A stretch of DNA of 17,265 bases from the NCBI GenBank assembly GCA_016793305.1, contig JAEUHU010000085.1:1-17265 (forward strand), given 5' to 3'. Every line of letters starts with the position of its first letter. Position 1 is the first letter of the stretch. The stretch is from Planctomycetota bacterium. GTDB lineage: Bacteria > Planctomycetota > UBA1135 > UBA2386. Both the position numbers and the translations under genes were made by a program. Shown here one piece after another: positions 7,918 to 13,228 of the stretch. The notes under the pieces are model-generated. The model had not been told where the DNA came from, ran no database searches, and saw only the letters and a program-made list of their open reading frames with translations.

Positions 7918-8186
7918 TGCTGCAACTGGCCTGGGGCCTCTGTCTGTTGGTCAACGTCGCCGGCTTCTTCGTCTACGGCTACGACAAGTGGCGGGCGCGA
8001 CGGCAGGGGCGGCGCGTAGCCGAACGCACGCTGCTGTGGTTCCTGTTCGCGACCGGCTGGGTCGGCTGCTGGGCGGCAATGTCGCTGTTCCGGCACAAGA
8101 CGGTGAAGGCGTCGTTCCGGCGCTGGGCGGTCCTGTGGACGATCGTCAACCCGTTCTGGGCGATGGTCTGGTTGACCGTCGCCTGA
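7908..8186 (+). CDS. DUF1294 small integral membrane protein
   Basis: This is a 92-residue protein from ATG 7908, or 89 residues from ATG 7917; both are in frame and neither has a Shine-Dalgarno sequence. It matches DUF1294 closely: a hydrophobic N-terminal helix, then 'FVYGYDKWRARRQGRRVAERTLL', a second hydrophobic stretch, then 'LFRHKTVKASFRR' and a final hydrophobic helix ending 'VNPFWAMVWLTVA'. The conserved YGxDKxxA and FRHKTxKxxF motifs define the family. Two to three membrane segments are expected. The biochemical role of DUF1294 is unknown. The gene is divergent from ilvA, and its stop lies only 3 bp from the stop of the convergent prolyl isomerase gene. Identification is firm; the exact start is not. 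Confidence 0.88.
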   Translation: MRPMLQLAWGLCLLVNVAGFFVYGYDKWRARRQGRRVAERTLLWFLFATGWVGCWAAMSLFRHKTVKASFRRWAVLWTIVNPFWAMVWLTVA

Positions 8187-8189
8187 ACC

Positions 8190-9275
8190 TCACAGCAGGA
8201 GGCGCACCGAGGCGGCCTGGCGCGCCTTCAGCAGCCGGTCTTCCTGGCGAGCGCGGCGGGTCACGATCTGGATCGACGGGATCGCGTCGTCGGTGAACAG
8301 GATGAAGACGTTCTGCGTGAAGTCGAGGCGCTTCACGAAGTGGAACCCGTACTGCGTCTCGACCGGCTCGAGCGAGGCTTCGCCGTCGCGCAGTTCCCAC
8401 GCTCGCTTGCACAGTGTCGCCGGCATGCGGTCGTCGTAGCGGTGCAGGCTGCCGAGCCGGCCACCGTCGGGTGCGGTGCGCGAGTCCTCGCTGTAGAGGC
8501 GCGCGATCTCCTCGAAGTTGCTGCCGTCGGGCTTCAGCAGGCCGCGGATCTTCGCGACGCGTTCGTTGGCCATCGCGATGCCCTGCGGGCCGAGCAGGAG
8601 GGCGGTGCCCGCGTCGCGGTGCTGGACCAGGATGTGCGCCGTCACGACCTGGCCGCCGAACACGCGGCCGTGCTCGGTGTAGAACGCGTGCAGCACTTCG
8701 CGCGGATAGTCGCCGGGCTCGAGGAAGTCGAGCATGCCCTGCAACTCGGCGGCGAGTCCGGCCCGCAACTGGTAGTCGGCGAGCAGTTTGTTGATGCGCT
8801 GCTGGCTCAGCTCGGTCGGGCGGCCTTGCTGCTTCAGGCTCTCGACGTAGTTGGCGAGGTAGCCCTGGAAGCTCTGCTTCAGCGATTCGCTGGTCGCCGC
8901 CTCGAGTTTCGCCGCGTCGGCGAGCTCGCTGGCGTAGACCTGGCGCAGCACCTCGAGGTCGGCGAAGTGGCGGACCCAGGGTGCCATCAGGTCCGAACGC
9001 AGCATCGCCTCGACCGTCGGCGTCTTCTCGAGTGCCTCGCGGAAGCCGGGGTGGTGGCGGCCGTCGAGGTGGTCGACCAGGTCGCCGAGCGTCAGCGTGC
9101 GCGAGCCGACCACGGCGATCGCCGTGGCCTTGTCCTGCGGCCAATGCAGGCTGACGAAGTGCGGCTCGGCGGGCTTCTGGGTGGGCGGCTTGGCTTCCTG
9201 GGCGGCCAGCGGGGTGGCGGCGAGCAGCGCCAGGGACAGCAGGGGGCGCAGGAAGGTCGGAACGAGCGTTGGCAT
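8190..9275 (-). CDS. Exported parvulin-type (PpiC/SurA-like) peptidyl-prolyl cis-trans isomerase
   Basis: This 361-residue protein begins at ATG 9275, which gives a good signal peptide (hydrophobic core about 9-22, cleavage near 'PLAAQ'). A helical N-terminal region (about 60-200) resembles the chaperone part of SurA/PrsA-type proteins. A parvulin domain follows (about 207-318): 'VVTAHILVQHR' with the conserved His (H214), 'FEEIARLYSEDS', 'GGRLGSLHRYD' and 'ETQYGFHFVKRLDF'. It should act as a periplasmic foldase, isomerising X-Pro bonds in exported proteins. The last 40 residues are a charged tail outside the parvulin domain. The frame extends to an ATG at 9320, but that start would place an Arg/Pro-rich stretch before the signal peptide and is disfavoured. 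The stop is 3 bp from that of the convergent DUF1294 gene. Confidence 0.9.
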   Translation of the reverse strand: MPTLVPTFLRPLLSLALLAATPLAAQEAKPPTQKPAEPHFVSLHWPQDKATAIAVVGSRTLTLGDLVDHLDGRHHPGFREALEKTPTVEAMLRSDLMAPWVRHFADLEVLRQVYASELADAAKLEAATSESLKQSFQGYLANYVESLKQQGRPTELSQQRINKLLADYQLRAGLAAELQGMLDFLEPGDYPREVLHAFYTEHGRVFGGQVVTAHILVQHRDAGTALLLGPQGIAMANERVAKIRGLLKPDGSNFEEIARLYSEDSRTAPDGGRLGSLHRYDDRMPATLCKRAWELRDGEASLEPVETQYGFHFVKRLDFTQNVFILFTDDAIPSIQIVTRRARQEDRLLKARQAASVRLLL

Positions 9276-9308
9276 CGGTGGAAGGCCGCGCCGAGCGGGC
9301 GCGACCGG

Positions 9309-9337
9309 CTTGTAGCACATGGACCGCGGCGTCGTAA
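9309..9337 (-). promoter_or_regulatory. Candidate sigma70-like promoter for the prolyl isomerase gene
   Basis: On the minus strand TTACGA (9337-9332) is separated by 17 bp from TACAAG (9314-9309), which is preceded by TGC as in an extended -10 element. Transcription would begin near 9302, about 26 nt before ATG 9275. That would exclude the longer open frame from 9320. The match is partial (3/6 and 4/6), and planctomycete consensus sequences are poorly defined. Confidence 0.3.
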
Positions 9338-9454
9338 CCGTGGCCGGTGGTGCAGGTCTCTCGTCGGGTCCCTGGAAGCCCGGCTTGAACGGGATCCGGC
9401 CCGCCGGTTCGATGCGGGACGCGCGGCGTCGGTCGGTCCGCGCGATCCGTTCCC

Positions 9455-10639
9455 ATGCACGGCTCGTCCCGCTCCCGAATGCTCGATGCCATCGGCGAAC
9501 GCTTCCGTGCCGAGTTCGGCGGCGCGCCGTTCCGTCGCTTCTTCGCCCCCGGCCGCATCAACCTGCTCGGCGCGCACCTCGACTACAACGGCGGCGACGT
9601 GCTGCCGATGGCCGTCGACCGCGGCATCTACCTGGCGATCCGTGCGCGCGACGACGGGCGCTTCCGGCTGCGCAGCCTCGACCAGGAGCGCGCGGTCGAC
9701 GTCGCGGTCGGCGACGTCGGCGAACGTTCGCGGCCGGAGTTCGGCTGGGCCGGCTACCCGCTCGGTGTCTGGCAGGGCTTCGCCCGCACCGCTTCGGTCA
9801 CCACCGGCTTCGACGCGGTGTTCGCCGGCGACCTGCCGATGGCGTCGGGGTTGTCGTCGTCGGCGGCGATCGAGGTGGTGACTGCGATCGCGCTCGACGC
9901 GCTGCACCAGACGCGGCTCGAACGGCAGCAGCTGGCGCTGCTGGCGCACCGCGCCGAGACCGGCTTCGTCGGTGTTCGCTGCGGCATCATGGACCAGTTC
10001 GCGTCGGCGCTCGGTCGCGCCGGCCAGGTGCTGCTGCTGCACTGTGCGGGTCCGCGCTGGGAGCACGTGCCGTTCGATCCGGCCGCCTGCGAGGTGCTGG
10101 TGATGGACACCAGGAAGCCGCGGCGCCTCGCCAAGAGCGGCTTCAACGAGCGGGTCGCCCAGTGTGCCGTGGCGCACGAGATCCTGCGCACGCACGCGCG
10201 CGACCTGCCGCACCTCGCCCTCTACGACGAGGCCGACCTGGAGACGGCGCGTTCGGCGATGGACGACGTGACGTTCCGCCGGGCCCGCCACGTGGTCACC
10301 GAGATGGGGCGCACGCGCACCGGGGCCGCGGCGCTGCGGCGGCACGACTACGTGGCGCTCGGGGCCCTGCTGAGCGCCAGCCACCGTTCCACGGCGGTCG
10401 ACTACGAGGTCAGCTGCGACGAGCTCGACGTGATGACGGCCGCGGCGTGCGCATTGGACGGTGTGTTCGGCGCGCGCCTCACCGGGGCAGGCTTCGGCGG
10501 CTGCGCGATCGCGCTGGTGCGGCCGGGTTCGGCGGAGCCGGTCGCGGTGGCCGTCGGAGCCGTGTTCCGCCAACGGTTCGGCGTCGAGGCCGGGTTCGAT
10601 CTGCTGCGCAGCGGTCCTGGGCCCGGCGAAGTGTTCTGA
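9455..10639 (+). CDS. Galactokinase-family GHMP sugar-1-kinase, galK-like; motif resembles galacturonokinase
   Basis: This 394-residue protein has the three GHMP kinase motifs. Motif 1 is 'PGRINLLGAHLDYNGGDVLP' (32-51), with the catalytic-type Arg R34. Motif 2 is 'SGLSSSAA' (131-138), the phosphate-binding loop. The catalytic Asp is in 'VRCGIMDQF' (D180), and motif 3 is 'LTGAGFGGCAIALV' (342-355). It should phosphorylate the anomeric hydroxyl of a hexose with ATP in the cytoplasm. True galactokinases read GEHTDYN at the sugar-contact site, where Glu holds the C6 hydroxyl of galactose; this protein has GAHLDYN (A40, L42). As I recall it, plant galacturonokinase has GAHIDH there, so a galacturonate-like or other C6-modified sugar is possible. 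No other sugar-pathway gene lies nearby. ATG 9455 is chosen; ATG 9479 is possible. Family certain, substrate open. Confidence 0.9.
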   Translation: MHGSSRSRMLDAIGERFRAEFGGAPFRRFFAPGRINLLGAHLDYNGGDVLPMAVDRGIYLAIRARDDGRFRLRSLDQERAVDVAVGDVGERSRPEFGWAGYPLGVWQGFARTASVTTGFDAVFAGDLPMASGLSSSAAIEVVTAIALDALHQTRLERQQLALLAHRAETGFVGVRCGIMDQFASALGRAGQVLLLHCAGPRWEHVPFDPAACEVLVMDTRKPRRLAKSGFNERVAQCAVAHEILRTHARDLPHLALYDEADLETARSAMDDVTFRRARHVVTEMGRTRTGAAALRRHDYVALGALLSASHRSTAVDYEVSCDELDVMTAAACALDGVFGARLTGAGFGGCAIALVRPGSAEPVAVAVGAVFRQRFGVEAGFDLLRSGPGPGEVF

Positions 10640-10641
10640 CG

Positions 10642-10992
10642 TCAGCGCGGCGGGGCTGCGGCGTGCCCCTCGACGGGAGGAACCGCCCCGAGCTGGACGA
10701 CCAGGGTGCCTTCCCCGGCTGCGTGCCGGACCCGGACGACGCGCGTATGGGTCGGCGCCACGTCCGGATACCGATGGGCGGTGCCGCGGTGGGAGAACTC
10801 GACCTGCTCGCGGCAGCGGTCGATGGCGGTGACCTCGGCGGGGAACTGCACGTCGAAGCGACCGAGCACCTGGCCGCCCCCGAGGGACGTCAGCAGCTGG
10901 GTCTCTCCGACGAACGTGCTCCCGACGGCGCCACCGCCGCAGGCGGTGAACACCGCCAGGGCAGCAACTGCGGTGCGAAGCAGGGTGCGCAT
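10642..10992 (-). CDS. Small predicted lipoprotein of unknown function
   Basis: This 116-residue protein begins at ATG 10992 with a short lipoprotein signal: 'MRTLLRTAVAALAVFTAC', where the Cys at residue 18 follows a lipobox-like VFTA and then a Gly run. The mature part contains 'TFVGETQLLTSLGGGQ', an Arg/His-containing beta-strand-like region ('VEFSHRGTAHRYPD', 'HTRVVRVRHAAGEGTLVVQL') and a Pro/Ala tail. No known family is recognised. In-frame ATGs at 11013 and 11025 would add 7 or 11 residues; the shortest start best fits a lipoprotein signal. The stop codon lies 2 bp from that of the convergent GHMP kinase gene. The protein is probably envelope-anchored. The frame is well supported by the signal sequence; the function is unknown. 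Confidence 0.7.
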   Translation of the reverse strand: MRTLLRTAVAALAVFTACGGGAVGSTFVGETQLLTSLGGGQVLGRFDVQFPAEVTAIDRCREQVEFSHRGTAHRYPDVAPTHTRVVRVRHAAGEGTLVVQLGAVPPVEGHAAAPPR

Positions 10993-11279
10993 GGCGACTG
11001 GTGCGAACTGCATCGGCCGGCGCATTCGGTGCCGGCGTCGCTCGGTCGTGCGGCGCAGGGGCTGCGCGCGATGGCACCGTGGCGGGCTCGTTCCTGGACG
11101 GGGCTCAAGGGAGCGCTCGAACTGGCTCTCGGTCCACCCGACTGCGGCGCGACGGATGGGCGGAAGGTCGGTGCCCGGCGGCCGTTCTGCCCGTGCCACC
11201 GGCCGCAGCCGAGGCTCGGCAACGCCATCCTGGGCAGCTCGTTGTTGCGCGCCCTCGCCGCTTGGCGACACTCCACGAC

Positions 11280-11720
11280 ATGCTCCCCACCACTCGCAAC
11301 GCCCTGGTTCTCTCTGCTCTGTTCGCCGTCGTCGCCGTCGCTCCCGGTTGCAAAGGATCGGTGCCCCAGCCGCCGCGTGTGACCTCGGCCGGCCTGCGCA
11401 TCGACGTGCTGAAGGCCGGGCACGGCAAGCAGAAGGTCGACGTCAAGATCAAGATCTGGAACGACCACGACATGCGCGTCAACTTCGAGCTGGGCGACGT
11501 GCGGCTGTTGTTCAACGGCTCCGAGGTCTCGCCGGTGCCGAAGTGGACCCGCGACCAGTCCCCGGACGTGCAGGCCAAGTCGACCCGTGAGTTCTCGTGG
11601 ACCTTCGACATCGGCGACGTGGTCGGCGAGGGCTCCTACCCGATCGAGATCCGCAACATCAAGAAGGGCGACATGCCGCTCGGCGAGAACGCGCAGTTCA
11701 CGATCAACCTGGGCAAGTGA
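11280..11720 (+). CDS. Predicted lipoprotein with an Ig-like beta-sandwich domain
   Basis: This 146-residue protein starts at ATG 11280. The hydrophobic signal ends in the lipobox 'VAPGC' with C24 as the acylated Cys. The mature domain is rich in beta strands and charged residues: 'KVDVKIKIWNDHDMRVNFELGD', 'VRLLFNGSEV', 'REFSWTFDIGD', 'SYPIEIRNIKKG' and 'AQFTINLG'. The pattern resembles small Ig-like domains of the DUF4352/LEA14 type found in bacterial lipoproteins, though I cannot name the family securely. Its lysine content is higher than that of neighbouring proteins. The gene is divergent from the other lipoprotein across a 287-bp region in which I see no clear promoter, terminator or repeat beyond generic GC-rich symmetry. 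It may be transcribed toward DUF1552, whose start is 110 bp downstream. Lipoprotein status is confident; function unknown. Confidence 0.82.
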   Translation: MLPTTRNALVLSALFAVVAVAPGCKGSVPQPPRVTSAGLRIDVLKAGHGKQKVDVKIKIWNDHDMRVNFELGDVRLLFNGSEVSPVPKWTRDQSPDVQAKSTREFSWTFDIGDVVGEGSYPIEIRNIKKGDMPLGENAQFTINLGK

Positions 11721-11757
11721 CCGGGTCCGCAGTGGGATGACCGGGTCCGGACGTGGG
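11718..11757. repeat. About 20-bp tandem duplication starting at the lipoprotein stop codon
   Basis: TGACCGGGTCCG occurs at 11718-11729 and again at 11738-11749, a 20-bp period. Each copy is followed by a near-copy ending (CAGTGGGA, then GACGTGGGC). The first TGA is the lipoprotein stop codon. The spacing equals about two helical turns. It lies 74-113 bp before the DUF1552 start and could be a direct-repeat operator or a simple duplication. Confidence 0.6.
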
Positions 11758-11796
11758 CCCGGGCGGCGGCGACGGTTCGATGCCGGTCGGCCCTTG

Positions 11797-11812
11797 GCGG
11801 CGCGCGCGCCGC
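11797..11812. repeat. 16-bp GC palindrome in the DUF1552 leader
   Basis: GCGGCGCGCGCGCCGC is a perfect palindrome ending 18 bp before the DUF1552 start codon. It could form a stable RNA structure in the translation-initiation region. It consists only of G and C, so chance is a strong alternative. Confidence 0.4.
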
Positions 11813-11830
11813 GGTGATGATGCGCCTCCC

Positions 11831-13168
11831 ATGCCGGTGATCCGCCGCCTCGCTCTCGACCGCCGCACGCTGCTGCGCGGTGGTGCCGCCGCCCTCGCCC
11901 TGCCGTGGCTCGAGGCGATGCAGCCAGCGCTGACGCGGCCGCCGAAGCAGCCGGTGCGCTGCTTGTTCGTGTTCTCGCCGAACGGCGTCAACCAGGCGAA
12001 GTGGTGGCCGGACGGCGACGGGGTCGACGCGAAGTTCGGCGAGACGCTGGCCCCGCTGCTGCCCTTGCGCAAGCGGCTGACGGTGTTCCGCGGGCTCGCG
12101 ATCGACGGAGGGCGGCCGCACGGGGACGGGCCCGGTGACCATGCGCGGTCGGCGTCGTCGTTCCTGACCTGCGCGCACCCGCGCAAGACGGGGGGCGCCG
12201 ACATCCACGTCGGGCCGTCGATCGACCAGGTGATCGCAGCCCAGCAGACCGGCGGCATGCCGTTCGCGTCGCTCGAGCTGGGTCTCGAGAAGGGCGCCAG
12301 TGCCGGGATCTGCGATTCCGGCTACTCGTGCGCCTACAGCAACAACGTCAGCTGGCGCAGCGCCAGCGTGCCGGTCGCGAAGGAGACCGAGCCGCGGGCG
12401 GTGTTCGCGCGCTTGTTCGGCGATCCGCAGCAGGCGAGCGACGCGGCGGCCGTGGCGGCCGAGCAGCGCACGCGCCGTTCGCTGCTCGACCTCGTCGGGG
12501 CCGAGGGCAAGGCGCTGCGCAACAAGCTGTCGGCCAGCGATCGCCAGAAGCTCGACCAGTACCTGCAGTCCGTGCGCGAACTCGAGCAGCGCCTCGAGCA
12601 CAGCGAACGGGACGCCGCCGCGGTCGACGTGCCTGCGGGGCTGCTCGAGCGCGGCAACAGCTACCCCGACAAGCTGGCGTTGATGTACGAGCTGATCGGG
12701 CTCGCGTTCGCGACCGGCCGCACGGCGGTGGCGACGCTGATGCTCGGCAACGGCGGCAGCAACCGCAGCTACAAGTACCTCGGCGTGCCGGACGGGCACC
12801 ACGACCTCAGCCACCACGGCAAGAAGCCGGAGAAGCTCGAGGCCCTGGCGAAGATCAACCGCTTCCAGATCGAACGTTTCGGCGCGTGCCTGCAGCGGCT
12901 GGCCGAGCAGCAGGACGGCGACACCGACCTGCTGGCGAACAGCCTCGTGGTGTTCGGCTCGGGCCTCGGCGACGGCGACCGGCACAACCACGACGACCTG
13001 CCGGTGCTGCTGGCGGGTGAGGGTGGTGGTGTGGCGCGTGGCCGTGGCCACGTGGTGCTGCCCGGCAAGGAGACGCCGATGGCCAACCTCTACCTGGCGA
13101 TCCTGCGCACGATGGGTGGCAAGGACGAGCGCTTCGCCGATTCGACCGAGGCCCTGCCGCTGCGCTGA
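11831..13168 (+). CDS. Tat-exported DUF1552 protein
   Basis: This 445-residue protein starts at ATG 11831. The N-terminus is a twin-arginine signal: 'LDRRTLLRGGAAALALPWLEAM', with the RR pair at residues 11-12. The mature part shows DUF1552 hallmarks, including 'FSPNGVNQAKWWPDGDG', 'LTVFRGLAIDGG', 'HARSASSFLTCAHP', 'GPSIDQVIA', the Cys-containing 'ICDSGYSCAYSNNVSW', a coiled stretch with 'LDQYLQSVRELEQRLE', and a C-terminal 'FGSGLGDGDRHNHDDLPVLLAG'. The family is common in planctomycetes and myxobacteria and resembles metal-dependent sulfatase/phosphatase-like exported proteins, but its activity is not established. It is usually encoded beside a DUF1592/DUF1588 c-type-cytochrome-associated protein; no such gene is present here. 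An S46 peptidase gene follows after 60 bp on the same strand and may be cotranscribed. An earlier in-frame start at 11753 would spoil the Tat signal. Confidence 0.92.
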   Translation: MPVIRRLALDRRTLLRGGAAALALPWLEAMQPALTRPPKQPVRCLFVFSPNGVNQAKWWPDGDGVDAKFGETLAPLLPLRKRLTVFRGLAIDGGRPHGDGPGDHARSASSFLTCAHPRKTGGADIHVGPSIDQVIAAQQTGGMPFASLELGLEKGASAGICDSGYSCAYSNNVSWRSASVPVAKETEPRAVFARLFGDPQQASDAAAVAAEQRTRRSLLDLVGAEGKALRNKLSASDRQKLDQYLQSVRELEQRLEHSERDAAAVDVPAGLLERGNSYPDKLALMYELIGLAFATGRTAVATLMLGNGGSNRSYKYLGVPDGHHDLSHHGKKPEKLEALAKINRFQIERFGACLQRLAEQQDGDTDLLANSLVVFGSGLGDGDRHNHDDLPVLLAGEGGGVARGRGHVVLPGKETPMANLYLAILRTMGGKDERFADSTEALPLR

Positions 13169-13197
13169 CCGTCGCGCCCGTGGAATGCCGCCAACGA

Positions 13198-13212
13198 TCG
13201 CCCCCGGGGCGA
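13198..13212. repeat. Short GC inverted repeat between DUF1552 and the S46 peptidase
   Basis: TCGCCCC (13198-13204) and GGGGCGA (13206-13212) are perfect complements around one base. It sits in the 60-bp gap just before the weak ribosome-binding sequence AGAGG (13216-13220) of the downstream gene. There is no T-tract, so it is not a convincing terminator. It could modulate translation or transcript ends. Confidence 0.3.
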
Positions 13213-13228
13213 CGTAGAGGCCCATCCC

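Noticed and set aside
7848..8096. N-terminal extension of ilvA by 83 codons to an ATG at 8096
   Set aside because: The extension has no similarity to threonine ammonia-lyases and overlaps the divergent DUF1294 gene. The family N-terminus fits ATG 7847.
9276..9320. N-terminal extension of the prolyl isomerase to ATG 9320
   Set aside because: It would place Arg/Pro-rich residues before the signal peptide, and a plausible promoter -10 element lies inside this stretch.
9385..9413. TTGAAC-17 bp-TTCGAT as a promoter for the GHMP kinase gene
   Set aside because: The -10 match is only 3/6 with no extended -10, so it is not better than chance in this region.
9092..11077. A 661-codon minus-strand open frame opposite the GHMP kinase
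   Set aside because: No domain is recognisable and it conflicts with the well-supported kinase and with the prolyl isomerase frame.
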